Source: JAKOVR01 sp031415655
Lineage (GTDB): Bacteria > Actinomycetota > Acidimicrobiia > Acidimicrobiales > Acidimicrobilacustridaceae
Reading direction: 5' to 3'
Length of the DNA: 64,000 nucleotides
Assembly (NCBI GenBank): GCA_031415655.1
Contig: JANOSD010000170.1
Coordinates: 1-64,000 of the forward strand
Made by a program: the position numbers and the translations under genes. Each line of letters starts with the position of its first letter. The first letter of the stretch is position 1. The notes below the pieces were generated by a model. That model was not told the origin of the DNA, searched no databases, and was given only the letters and a program-made list of their open reading frames with translations. This document shows, piece by piece, positions 34,769 to 42,749 of this stretch.

Positions 34769-35070
34769 CGCCCCGACGTGTTGAGGTCACCCGCGGCGAC
34801 GCCGCACAGATCAGCCGCTACGAACACGGCCACATCACCCCCTCCGCCGGCGCCCTCATCCGCCTCGCCGAGGCCTTCGACGTCTCCTGTGACTACCTCC
34901 TCCTCGACGACGCCCCCCGCCGCCCCTTCCGCACCCCCGAAGACAACCTCGGCGACCGCCTCGCCAACCTCGACGAACTCGACAACGACGACCTCGAACT
35001 CGTCGTCCGTTTCATCGACGCCCTCGTCACCAAAACCCGCCTCAAAACCCTCGCCGCCAACGCCAGCTGA
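34765..35070 (+). CDS. Truncated XRE-type HTH regulator
   Basis: 101 residues. QISRYEHGHITPSAGALIRLAEAFDVSCDYLLLDD is the second half of a Cro/C1 HTH (recognition helix to helix 5) and the dimerisation tail follows. The first half of the HTH (the usual LRxxxGLSQxxLA) is missing and replaced by MTPRRVEVTRGDAA. Codon use is strikingly C-ending (CTC, GAC, GCC, CGC almost exclusively), unlike the gene just upstream, which suggests a separate origin and a recombinational join near 34795. DNA binding is doubtful without helix 1-2. Confidence 0.65.
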   Translation: MTPRRVEVTRGDAAQISRYEHGHITPSAGALIRLAEAFDVSCDYLLLDDAPRRPFRTPEDNLGDRLANLDELDNDDLELVVRFIDALVTKTRLKTLAANAS

Positions 35071-35107
35071 CCATCTGCCATCTGAGCCCCGCAATCGGAA
35101 CGACCAC

Positions 35108-35467
35108 TCAACCCCACAGATCGAGTTGAGCACCGGCGGCCAGCACCGCTAACAAAAGCGGAAAGAAGACGTCGAGCAGGCGAGTACGCGAAACGGGTTC
35201 TGGATAATCGCGCTCGAGTGACAACAACCGCATCGTTCCAAGCACCCCCGCACCGACGGCCAGAACACCTATGAATGTCAGGATCAGCGATGCCCACGAC
35301 GCACCGAACCCCGATGGACGGAACGACCCATAGATGCTCTTCGGGACGAGCAACCAAGCGCCAAGCGCCACCGCTGAACACCCTGAGCCCACTGACAGCC
35401 CCAAAACTCGCAAGCAGCTCAGCCGGTGATAAGCCGCGTCTTCATCTGTAGGCGTAGCGGGCTCCAC
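35108..35467 (-). CDS. Small membrane protein, candidate immunity to the RHS toxin at 35470
   Basis: 119 residues with three to four hydrophobic segments (LGLSVGSGCSAVALGAWLLV, ASLILTFIGVLAVGAGVLG, LLDVFFPLLLAVLAAGA). GTG start at 35467, 2 nt after the stop of the RHS fragment, so it is co-translated. In polymorphic toxin systems the gene directly downstream of the toxin encodes immunity; a membrane immunity protein suggests a toxin that acts on the membrane or cell envelope (inference). No homology is recognised. Confidence 0.6.
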   Translation of the reverse strand: MEPATPTDEDAAYHRLSCLRVLGLSVGSGCSAVALGAWLLVPKSIYGSFRPSGFGASWASLILTFIGVLAVGAGVLGTMRLLSLERDYPEPVSRTRLLDVFFPLLLAVLAAGAQLDLWG

Positions 35468-35469
35468 AC

Positions 35470-36213
35470 TCAGGCCCCCAGGTTTGCTGACTCAATTGTA
35501 CCGTCGGCGACGGCAAACAGCATCGTTCCGTTGAAGTCGGAGTACTGCTCACCGATGTCCTGAGCTGCCGAAAAGTCCGGCTGGTCACCACCGGCGTCAT
35601 TGTGATTAGGTTTCGTGAGCCAGCACCAGTTGGGACGACTAGTCCCGCCTACGCACGAGTCTCGAAGGTTGCGAAAGAACCACTGATCCCCGACAGGCAA
35701 CGTGTGGTACTGGTAAACGCGGGGTGCCTGCCTAAAGCGAACTCCGCCACAACTATCTACCTGCGTAATGGTCTCTGAATCTCCCGCTTCGCAACCGTTG
35801 TCGCTGTGGTTGGAATCACCGTTGGGAGATTCCCCAGTTGGATCTATTCGGTCGGTGGGGTTGTTGTCGGTGTAGTGGTAGGGGTTGCTCTCCGTCGTGG
35901 TTCCTGGTTGGCCGTCGAGGGGGTCTCGGGAAATGAACGCCCCAACACCACCACGAGCTGCGAAACCGTTCGCACCCGACGTGACCTGCGGAAAATCATC
36001 GCTGTAACTCCGACGGCCACCCAAACAACGAACCGAACGCGCGAACGCGGGTTTTGAGCCACGAACCTCCACTCGCCGGCGGTACGCCCGGAGCTGATGG
36101 CTACGATCGCGAAGCGCTTCGATCCGGCAGAGGCTGGCGGTGGTGACCGTGCTGGCAGCTGGGGCGTGCAGTTGCCCGGGCTGGTCAGTGTGGTGGAGCA
36201 CGGCCGTTGTCAT
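35470..36213 (-). CDS. Orphan RHS core fragment with C-terminal toxin domain (cassette 1)
   Basis: Residues 91-127 are the conserved end of an RHS repeat-associated core: GAFISRDPLDGQPG then NPYHYTDNNPTDRIDPTG. Everything before residue 91 is unlike RHS (Arg/Ser-rich), so the true gene is a fragment and the start is unknown; the region from about 35943 down is the meaningful part. After the core come about 120 residues of unknown toxin-tip sequence with three to four Cys (NGCEAGD, VDSCGG, RDSCVGG, PNWCWLTKP). RHS-CT tips are released by the parent protein to intoxicate neighbours; here only the tip and junction remain, with the candidate immunity gene 2 nt downstream. Confidence 0.7.
   Translation of the reverse strand: MTTAVLHHTDQPGQLHAPAASTVTTASLCRIEALRDRSHQLRAYRRRVEVRGSKPAFARSVRCLGGRRSYSDDFPQVTSGANGFAARGGVGAFISRDPLDGQPGTTTESNPYHYTDNNPTDRIDPTGESPNGDSNHSDNGCEAGDSETITQVDSCGGVRFRQAPRVYQYHTLPVGDQWFFRNLRDSCVGGTSRPNWCWLTKPNHNDAGGDQPDFSAAQDIGEQYSDFNGTMLFAVADGTIESANLGA
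35833..35943 (-). repeat. RHS-core junction repeat, copy 1
   Basis: Nucleotides for the RHS core junction. They share long identical blocks with copy 2 (37557-37695), for example GTTGTCGGTGTAGTGGTAGG and GTCTCGGG on the plus strand. Such conserved cores allow tip exchange by homologous recombination. Confidence 0.75.
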
Positions 36214-36272
36214 GGCCGTCAGTGTCCCATCTGGGCGCGGTTCCCGCCTGGCATGTGGCCTGGGGGTTGTGG

Positions 36273-36439
36273 TCAGGGGAGAAGGGTGAAGGCGGCGCAG
36301 TGCGCCGGCCGTACGACGGTGAAGTGTCGGTGGTCGAGGGTGGCGATCTGGGTGCCGCTGTGACGTTCGGCGAGTGCGATCACTGATGCGTCAGCGCCGC
36401 CGAGGGTCGCGTACTTGATGGCCTGTAGTACGTAGTGCC
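36273..36439 (-). pseudogene. PIN-domain toxin remnant (C-terminal end)
   Basis: Minus-strand frame ending at TGA 36273-36275 reads GGADASVIALAERHSGTQIATLDHRHFTVVRPAHCAAFTLLP in its last 40 codons, which is the end of a VapC-type PIN ribonuclease including the conserved Asp of DAS and LDHRHF. The N-terminal two-thirds with the other catalytic acids are absent; the frame meets the stop of the gene at 36440. No antitoxin is nearby. Confidence 0.75.
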
Positions 36440-36928
36440 TCAATACGGCCACGATGGAGCACCGCCGATGCAGTCGAACGGTTCCTGGTCTCTGTACACC
36501 ACCTCCGATCGGCTGTCGGCCGAGAAGACACCTTGTTTAGTACCTGTTTCAGCAATCGGGGTGCCGACACTGAGCGTTCCTACATAAGTGCGATCTGGAA
36601 GGAAAGCGCCGCCACTTGGGAAGCCAGACGTGTACCAGCTGTGGCCACCAGCCTCAGCTCGATGTAAGAGTACGAGGGAGCTGGCATCGCGTGGATCGCC
36701 GCATTCAACTCTGAAGGGTTGCAGGGTGACGCCCTCGAATCTCGCCTGCCTCAACTGGTCGTCGCCCAATCCTTGGGAGCAAGCGACCAACATAGACCAT
36801 CCGCTCACTGCCAAGACCACAGCAATGGACCCGCTCCGACAGTGCCCGAGGTTCACAGCTCGCACACTTCGAACGGCTCGGGCGACATTGGTCAGACAAA
36901 CAACCTTTGTCCAGGGATCGAGCCTCAT
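36440..36928 (-). CDS. Putative lipoprotein, candidate immunity to the HELGH toxin
   Basis: 162 residues. A long N-terminus leads to a hydrophobic stretch SIAVVLAVSGWSMLVACS with a lipobox-like Cys, then a beta-rich globular part with a pair of Cys (VECGDP; DCIGG near the end). The ATG overlaps the stop of the RHS-metallopeptidase gene (ATGA at 36925-36928), the tight coupling expected for toxin-immunity. A surface lipoprotein is well placed to neutralise a peptidase arriving from outside (inference). The signal region may really start later than 36928. Its composition is more AT-rich than the housekeeping genes around. Confidence 0.6.
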   Translation of the reverse strand: MRLDPWTKVVCLTNVARAVRSVRAVNLGHCRSGSIAVVLAVSGWSMLVACSQGLGDDQLRQARFEGVTLQPFRVECGDPRDASSLVLLHRAEAGGHSWYTSGFPSGGAFLPDRTYVGTLSVGTPIAETGTKQGVFSADSRSEVVYRDQEPFDCIGGAPSWPY

Positions 36929-38064
36929 CGGCGTTCGTTATTCACGAGCTTTCGACCAACCTCTAAACCGGCCGCTGTGCAGTGATATATCATTGGCATA
37001 TAACGCCGCCAGTAGTTTGCTTTCGGCTTCCCGAGAATACTCTCCGAAATGCAATCGACAATGAACTCTTCGGGCGAGTACAACATGGGCTTCTCCGACT
37101 CAATCCGGTTGAATCCGGCCCAGATTTGATCTTGCAGATTCAGGGTTCCGCTGGCGACGATCGGTGGTCCGTTACCAGGGGCGAAGTTCCTGACCCATGC
37201 TTTGTAATCACCTACGCCTTCGTAGCCGAGCGCAATAAGACGCTCATTCAGGACCTTGTGTCCCAGTTCATGTATCACAAAGTAGTCAAACTCCTCGTCG
37301 GATTTGGCTACCTGGTGATTAGTACAGATGTCGCCGGCTTTATCTGTGTAGGCAGCAGTCGGTTCGTTCTGTCTTGCAAATATCCACGATCCAGTCTCGG
37401 ACGGTTTGGGACACATAGACAGCTTGAAGGTGTATATCCTCCAAGATGGATAGATCCTATTCAGAACCGCTATCGCCTTTCGACACTCCTCTCGATGCTC
37501 CGAACCAGACCTGTCGGCCGTCGTCTCGGCGCAACGCTTTTCATCCTCGTTCGGTCGCATTCCGGTTGGGTCGACCTTGTTGATGGGGTCGTTGTCGGTG
37601 TAGTGGTAGGGGTTGGCGACTGTGGTGGTGCCGTTGACGCCGTCGAGTGGGTCTCGGGTGGTGAACAACTCGGTGGAAGTGGGGTCCCAGTAGCTGCACT
37701 CCGGCGCCTCGGACCGATCGCCGCTGTGTCGCCCGCAGAATGTTCGCGCCGCCCGTCGTACCGGTCGACCATCACACGCCCGGGAAGTCGTACGGGTAGA
37801 TCGCCGCACTGTTGGCACCGCTGATGGCAACGACGATGTCGTAGCGGTAGGTCTTCGACAGTCCGAGCCGCTCCCGATAGCAGCCAACTCCACGGGACAA
37901 TCCGCGAACGATCGATTCGCTCCAAGTCTCTCCCGTCGCTCCGACACGATCGCTGTGATCACCGTCCCACCATCGCCGACCCGCTCCACCCTGTCAACGA
38001 CCACCATCCGCGGGCCCAACACACCCGCGGCCGCCACCGTCGCCGACCGGTTCCCATGGTCCAA
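36925..38064 (-). CDS. Orphan RHS core fragment with metallopeptidase-like toxin domain (cassette 2)
   Basis: Residues 124-169 are RHS core (SYWDPTSTELFTTRDPLDG, then NPYHYTDNDPINKVDPTGMRP), a second copy of the junction in cassette 1. Upstream residues 1-120 are not RHS-like and the real start is unknown. The tip (170-379) contains VIHELGHKVLNE at 263-274, the HExxH zinc-binding motif of metallopeptidases, and a later acidic helix PEEFIVDCISE that could give the third ligand. Cys residues at 178, 194, 218, 247, 338 and 362 suggest disulphides. The tip is notably AT-richer than the neighbourhood, a sign of transfer. Next to it lies the candidate immunity lipoprotein. Confidence 0.75.
   Translation of the reverse strand: MDHGNRSATVAAAGVLGPRMVVVDRVERVGDGGTVITAIVSERRERLGANRSFADCPVELAAIGSGSDCRRPTATTSSLPSAVPTVRRSTRTTSRACDGRPVRRAARTFCGRHSGDRSEAPECSYWDPTSTELFTTRDPLDGVNGTTTVANPYHYTDNDPINKVDPTGMRPNEDEKRCAETTADRSGSEHREECRKAIAVLNRIYPSWRIYTFKLSMCPKPSETGSWIFARQNEPTAAYTDKAGDICTNHQVAKSDEEFDYFVIHELGHKVLNERLIALGYEGVGDYKAWVRNFAPGNGPPIVASGTLNLQDQIWAGFNRIESEKPMLYSPEEFIVDCISESILGKPKANYWRRYMPMIYHCTAAGLEVGRKLVNNERR
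37557..37695 (-). repeat. RHS-core junction repeat, copy 2
   Basis: Second copy of the RHS junction, in the same orientation and about 1.7 kb from copy 1. Recombination between the two would delete the metallopeptidase tip, the lipoprotein and the PIN remnant. Confidence 0.75.
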
Positions 38065-38285
38065 TCCCCTGCTGTCCGGGCTGGAAAACCGAACCCCCGA
38101 GTCGGCTCGAAACCCAGGGCGATTCAGCCCTCACTATTGGCTTCCTTTCGGAGCTGCTCAGCACCTGAACAACACACTCCGTGCCGCCGCCAAGTTGCGC
38201 GGAAGGTGTCGCCCGCCCAGGGGCGGCATCGTTCTCGTCTCCGCCAAGGCAGCCGGTAGCGGGGCGGTCGGCCTATCGTCGCTCT

Positions 38286-39113
38286 GTGCCGAACCACCTT
38301 GCCGAAGGAGATTACCGGGCCTACGCCGATCATGGCTTTGTCGGTCCGATCCCGGTGATCAGTACAGCTGAAGCCAACGAGCTGTGGCAGCGTCTCCAGG
38401 CCCACGCTGCTCGCCGCCCGGACATCCCGCTCACGAGCCTGCGCGGCAAGGCCCACGTCCCGTTTCCCTGGCTTACCGACCTCGTGTTCGACCCCCGTTT
38501 GGTCGACCTCGTCGAACCCATCGTGGGCCCCAACATCTTGTGTTGGGGTTCCACGTTATGGGTGAAACCCGCCCATCACGAGGGCTATGTGAGCTGGCAC
38601 CAGGACGGCTATCTCCTCGGCCTCGATCCGCCCGAGTCGTGTTCGCTTTGGCTCGCCCTGACCGAGTGCACACCAGAGAACGGGGCCATGCGCTACCTAC
38701 CCGGCCACCACGTGGCCCTCGAAGACCACCACCGCGACGACCATCACGGCAACCTGCTCGCTGCCAAACAAGCCATATCCGGCATCGCCCCCGACGCCGG
38801 AACGATGATCCCGCTGCACGCCGGTGAGGCGGTGATGTTCCACGAGTGCGCACCCCACGCGTCGGGGGCAAACGCCACCGACCTCCCCCGCGTCGGCATC
38901 AACATCCACTACATCGCTCCCACCGTTCGCCATCACGGCCGGCAAGGCGGAAGCGCGCTTCTCGTCCGGGGAAAGAACGAGACCGGTATCTGGGAACACG
39001 ACCCCCTCCCCGCCAGCGATCCAGATCCGGACGGTGTGGCCCAGATGCGCCGGGCCTATGGCACCTACGTGGCCGAAGCGAACGACGAGATCGATCGCTC
39101 CAGCTCGACATGA
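38286..39113 (+). CDS. Phytanoyl-CoA dioxygenase (PhyH) family oxygenase
   Basis: 275 residues from the GTG at 38286. Fe(II)/2-oxoglutarate dioxygenase jelly-roll: iron ligands His and Asp in SWHQDGY (about 115), distal His in CAPHASGAN (about 190) and the 2-oxoglutarate-binding Arg a few residues on (LPRVGINIHY). It shows the substrate-loop motif GAMRYLPGHH of the family. The stop region overlaps the start of the adenylation-carrier-thioesterase gene (ATGA at 39110), so the two act together. It probably hydroxylates or otherwise oxidises the aminoacyl or acyl group carried by that protein, or the product it releases (inference). Confidence 0.86.
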   Translation: MPNHLAEGDYRAYADHGFVGPIPVISTAEANELWQRLQAHAARRPDIPLTSLRGKAHVPFPWLTDLVFDPRLVDLVEPIVGPNILCWGSTLWVKPAHHEGYVSWHQDGYLLGLDPPESCSLWLALTECTPENGAMRYLPGHHVALEDHHRDDHHGNLLAAKQAISGIAPDAGTMIPLHAGEAVMFHECAPHASGANATDLPRVGINIHYIAPTVRHHGRQGGSALLVRGKNETGIWEHDPLPASDPDPDGVAQMRRAYGTYVAEANDEIDRSSST

Positions 39114-41629
39114 GCACTCGCGTCGCCCAGGGTCCGCTGTTGAGACACATCCATGAGTTGGCCGCAAACCGTCCGGACGCCGTCGCCCTTGGGGATGCCG
39201 ACGGCGTCGTCGGGTATCGCGAACTGCTCGACTCGGTGGATCGTCACGCTTGCGTGTCGGGTGAGCACGACGTAGTGGTCATCGATGCCGCCAAGTCCCG
39301 GTCCACCGTGGTCGCCATGTTGGCGGCGATGCGCCACGGTCTTATTGCCGTGCCCATGGACAGGGACCTACCGCCCGAGCGTCGCGACCAGATCCTCCGC
39401 CAGATCCACCAGAACCGACTTCCCGATCGTTGGCCCAAGGACGGCCCCGATGCACCGGCCCTCGTGCTGTTCACTTCGGGTTCGGAGGGCGTACCCAAAG
39501 GCGTCGTGCATTCGCAGGCATCCCTGCTCGCCGGGGCCAAACGAGTGGGCATCATGCTCGGGCTCGAACCTCACGACCGTCTCAGCCAACTGCATTCGCT
39601 GACCTATGCCGCGTCCTGCTCCGATCTGTGGGGGGCACTGGTCAATGGCGCATCGAGCCACCTGCTCGACCCCATTGCCATTGGCGCCCAGACGCTGATC
39701 GGCCGGATGATCGACGCCGAGCTCACCCGATGGCATCTTGTGCCGTCGCTCTACCGCGCACTGCTGGCGTCACCGTTCGCGGCCGACGCCCTGCGGGCCG
39801 TCAGATCGGTGGCCGTCGGCGGCGAAGCGGTGCACCCGGAGATCGTGCGCGCCCACCACCGTTTGGCGCCACCCGGATGCGAGCTCATCAACCGTTACTC
39901 CTCCACCGAGACGTTCGGCATCTCGCTCCAGCGACTCGACAATCCGACGGCCAACAAGACCAACACGGACTCCACGACCGACGGCCAGCCCCCACCGATG
40001 GACGGCGGCTCCGATCGTGGGTCGGGCGTTGCCCTCGGCTCGGCCGCGCCCGGCGTGACGGTGATGATCGACGCGGACACCGGCGAGATCGTCGTGACGT
40101 CGCCATCGGTGGCGCTCGGTTACTGGCCAGGCATCGGCTCCTCGGATAGCGAAGGTCGATTCACGTGGCCGACCGGCGCCACCAATGGCGGTCCGACGCA
40201 GGACCGGAGCTACCGGATGGGCGACCTCGGACGGATCGAGCCCGACGGCACCATCGTGCACCTCGGCCGGTCCGACGATCTCGTGAAGGTCGCGGGCCAC
40301 TCGGTTTCTCTCGCCGAGGTGCGCAACGCGCTGCTGCAACACCCCCGCGTGGCCGACGCCGTGGCAATACTGAACAACAACCGGATCGGTGCAATCGTCG
40401 AGTTGCGGCGGCCGCACTCCGGCGATGCCGGAGAGGACGCGGAACGTGGCACCGGCACCGACCTCGAACCCGGTGTGGGCGACATCGTCGACCATGTCAA
40501 CCCCAGCCTTCGACCGGCCGCTCGCCCGTGGCCGGTGGTGATCGTGCCGGCGATCCCGCGTACCTCCCGGGGGAAGGTGGACCGCGAGGCCGTGCGCGTC
40601 CTTCTCCAGACTCGGCCGACCATCGGTGACAGCCTCGAAGGCGGCCACACACTTGCGTTCTCCGCCACGGCGTGGGCCGTGCGTTCGATATGGATCGAGG
40701 TGCTCGACCTCGACGGCCATCATGCGTCGAGGCTCGGGATCGACGATGACTGGAGCGACGTGGGCGGAACCTCCTTGGCGTCGATCGAGGTGCTTGCTCG
40801 TTTGGCCGCCACGTTCGGCGTCGACCTCCAACCGATCGACCTCGCACGGCGCGGCACCATTCGTGCCCTCGCCGAAACGATCGACGACTCCGCCCCGTCC
40901 GTTCGTCGGGCCCGCGAACCCCGCCCGACCGCATTGCTGCCACTCCGCCATGGCGAAGGCTCGCCGACCCTGTTCGTGCCGGGAGCGGCCGGACGGTCGA
41001 TCCAGTTCGTGCCGCTGGTACGCCGTCTCGGTGGCACCTATCCCTGCATCAGTGTCGAGCCAAAGGGTCGGATCGAACCGGCGTGGCCCGACCTCCGGGT
41101 GGAACACGCCGCCGCCCGAGCCATCAAGGATCTCGCTCGTGACGGGTTCCCACCTCCCGGCATCGTCGTCGGCTACTCGATGGGTTGCCTGGTCGCCCTG
41201 GAGATCGCGCAACGACTCGTTACCGGGGGAACTCCCCCTCGGTGGTTGCTCTTGCTCGACTACACGCCTCCTCAACCCGGTGAGGAGCGGCGCTCACCCA
41301 CGATGCAAGCCAGAGCCGAAACGGTCATCGCCCCACTGGCCGCTGGCCGCTTCCCCGAACTACTCCGGGTCTCCGAGCGCCGTCGAAACCACCTCTTCTT
41401 CCGCATCGGACAATCGGCGGCGCGGCGCTACCACCCGCGTCCTTACCCGGGCCCCGCAGTGATCGGCTGGTCCGAGGCAGGGCTCCGTGCGCACGACGCC
41501 TGGCACGCCGTGGTCGGACCCTCCACCGAGGTGGTCCAGTTCTCCGGCAACCACCACTCGTTCCTCCACGAACCCCGGGTGAACGCCGTCGCCCACCTCC
41601 TCGACCGGCTCACCGACCCCGCACCCTGA
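39110..41629 (+). CDS. Stand-alone NRPS-like module: adenylation, carrier, thioesterase
   Basis: 839 residues. Adenylation domain 1-500 with LFTSGSEGVPKGVVHS (A3), NRYSSTETFG (A5), YRMGDLG (A7), GRSDDLVKVAGHSV (A8) and the A10 Lys489 in PRTSRGKVDRE. Carrier domain about 515-595 with the phosphopantetheine Ser555 in DVGGTSLASI. Thioesterase about 610-839 with nucleophile Ser690 in VGYSMGCLVAL and a likely His in SGNHHSFLHE. All catalytic residues are present, so activation of one acid, loading on the carrier and release by hydrolysis or cyclisation are expected. No condensation domain is visible. It is co-translated with the dioxygenase at 38286. The amino acid or acyl substrate cannot be read reliably by eye. 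Confidence 0.88.
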   Translation: MSTRVAQGPLLRHIHELAANRPDAVALGDADGVVGYRELLDSVDRHACVSGEHDVVVIDAAKSRSTVVAMLAAMRHGLIAVPMDRDLPPERRDQILRQIHQNRLPDRWPKDGPDAPALVLFTSGSEGVPKGVVHSQASLLAGAKRVGIMLGLEPHDRLSQLHSLTYAASCSDLWGALVNGASSHLLDPIAIGAQTLIGRMIDAELTRWHLVPSLYRALLASPFAADALRAVRSVAVGGEAVHPEIVRAHHRLAPPGCELINRYSSTETFGISLQRLDNPTANKTNTDSTTDGQPPPMDGGSDRGSGVALGSAAPGVTVMIDADTGEIVVTSPSVALGYWPGIGSSDSEGRFTWPTGATNGGPTQDRSYRMGDLGRIEPDGTIVHLGRSDDLVKVAGHSVSLAEVRNALLQHPRVADAVAILNNNRIGAIVELRRPHSGDAGEDAERGTGTDLEPGVGDIVDHVNPSLRPAARPWPVVIVPAIPRTSRGKVDREAVRVLLQTRPTIGDSLEGGHTLAFSATAWAVRSIWIEVLDLDGHHASRLGIDDDWSDVGGTSLASIEVLARLAATFGVDLQPIDLARRGTIRALAETIDDSAPSVRRAREPRPTALLPLRHGEGSPTLFVPGAAGRSIQFVPLVRRLGGTYPCISVEPKGRIEPAWPDLRVEHAAARAIKDLARDGFPPPGIVVGYSMGCLVALEIAQRLVTGGTPPRWLLLLDYTPPQPGEERRSPTMQARAETVIAPLAAGRFPELLRVSERRRNHLFFRIGQSAARRYHPRPYPGPAVIGWSEAGLRAHDAWHAVVGPSTEVVQFSGNHHSFLHEPRVNAVAHLLDRLTDPAP

Positions 41630-41796
41630 GCCCGGCCGTCGGTCACGTTCCCCACCCGAATCCGGTGCCAAAATCCGGCGAAGTGTGCTGGAGCGGTACT
41701 CAAGGGTGTGCTATCGCGGCAGTCAGGGTCGCGGCAGGGAACCGACTCTCCGTCCACGGCACAGCCCGAGCATCCCAGATCCAGCCGAGACGGCCT

Positions 41797-41826
41797 GGTT
41801 GACATATCGGTTTCGATATGTCAACC
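41797..41826. promoter_or_regulatory. Perfect 30-bp palindrome at the toxin-antitoxin promoter
   Basis: GGTTGACATATCG (41797-41809) and its exact complement CGATATGTCAACC (41814-41826) flank GTTT. It includes a TTGACA hexamer and ends 8 bp before the HTH gene start, so it is a likely autoregulatory operator for that antitoxin. Confidence 0.75.
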
Positions 41827-41833
41827 TCAGGCG

Positions 41834-42190
41834 GTGTTCGGAGCGTTCGTGCGGGAAGTGCGTCAGTCACGCGGCATGAGCCAACAGGAGTTGGCCGACA
41901 ATGCCGGGTTGACCCAATCCAACGTGTCGGCCATCGAGAACAACCGCCGCCAACCCTCGGCCCGCTCTCTCAATCGCATACTCGTGGCGTGCGGCTACCA
42001 GTTGGCCGCGGTCGCAGGGCCACGGCAGATCTTTGCCCCGCTCCCGCCCGGTTGGTTCCCCGACGACGATCTGCCCCCGAGACTCCCCGGCGACCCGCCG
42101 GATGAGGAACCAACGATCACTCCTGCTACCCCCATGCACGAACGGGTACGCCACATCAACGCCGTGCTGGAAGCGTCGACTCCGCGCTGA
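41834..42190 (+). CDS. XRE-family HTH protein, likely antitoxin
   Basis: 118 residues from the GTG at 41834. HTH: REVRQSRGMSQQELADNAGLTQSNVSAIENNRRQPSARSLNRIL, a complete Cro/C1-type domain. The C-terminal third is Pro/Asp-rich and probably disordered, as in many antitoxins that wrap the toxin. A longer frame back to 41708 would run through the palindrome and has no good start. It ends 1 nt before the nucleotidyltransferase gene, so the two form an operon with a self-binding operator. Confidence 0.8.
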   Translation: MFGAFVREVRQSRGMSQQELADNAGLTQSNVSAIENNRRQPSARSLNRILVACGYQLAAVAGPRQIFAPLPPGWFPDDDLPPRLPGDPPDEEPTITPATPMHERVRHINAVLEASTPR

Positions 42191-42191
42191 C

Positions 42192-42737
42192 ATGACCATC
42201 GTCAATCGTGTCCTCGATGTGCATCGTCTATTCGTCGAGGCTGGGCAACCGCACGCTTTCGGGGGCGCACTTGCGTTGGCCTACGTCATCGAGCCCCGCG
42301 GCACGATCGACGTCGACGTGAACGTGTTTCTTCCGTTCGAGCGAGCCAACGAAGTCGCCACCTTGCTCACCACCCTCGGTTTGACCCCAACGCTCCCGAT
42401 CGCCGACGTCAACCCGATCGCGGGGATCCGCTTCGTCCATCTCACCGATCCCGTGCCCGTCGACGTGTTCCTCTCGGTCGATGAGCGCTATCGCGAGACG
42501 CAGAACAGGGTGCGCCACCACCCGTTCGGACCCGACGCCACGATCCTCCCCTTCCTTTTGCCAGAAGATCTCACCGTGTTCAAGCTCTCGATTGGACGGG
42601 ACAAGGACTGGGTCGACCTTCGTCAGATCGCGGCGGCGGAACCCAATCTCAACCTCGAGTACGTCGAGGAACAACTGCTGACACTGCGCGGTCCGTCCAT
42701 GCATCCCCGCCTGGCTCGCTTCCGATCGTTCCGCTGA
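42192..42737 (+). CDS. Nucleotidyltransferase-fold protein, candidate toxin
   Basis: 181 residues. The start of a nucleotidyltransferase fold is visible: HAFGGALALAYVIEPRGTIDVDVNVF, where Gly-Gly binds nucleotide phosphate and the two Asp in D-V-D bind metal. It resembles the AbiEii/MNT-like group, several of which are toxins that modify tRNA 3' ends or partner proteins. The operon with an HTH antitoxin and a perfect operator supports a type II or type VII-like toxin-antitoxin pair. No membrane segment. Confidence 0.75.
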   Translation: MTIVNRVLDVHRLFVEAGQPHAFGGALALAYVIEPRGTIDVDVNVFLPFERANEVATLLTTLGLTPTLPIADVNPIAGIRFVHLTDPVPVDVFLSVDERYRETQNRVRHHPFGPDATILPFLLPEDLTVFKLSIGRDKDWVDLRQIAAAEPNLNLEYVEEQLLTLRGPSMHPRLARFRSFR

Positions 42738-42749
42738 GGGTCAGGCTCA

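Noticed and set aside
36097..36363. Plus-strand open frame inside the RHS island
   Set aside because: It is antisense to the PIN remnant and the RHS fragment upstream region; no recognisable protein, and the minus strand has clear PIN residues.
38846..39109. N-terminal extension of the adenylation protein upstream of 39110
   Set aside because: It overlaps the dioxygenase gene in another frame and is Arg/Pro/His low complexity; homology begins at the ATG at 39110.
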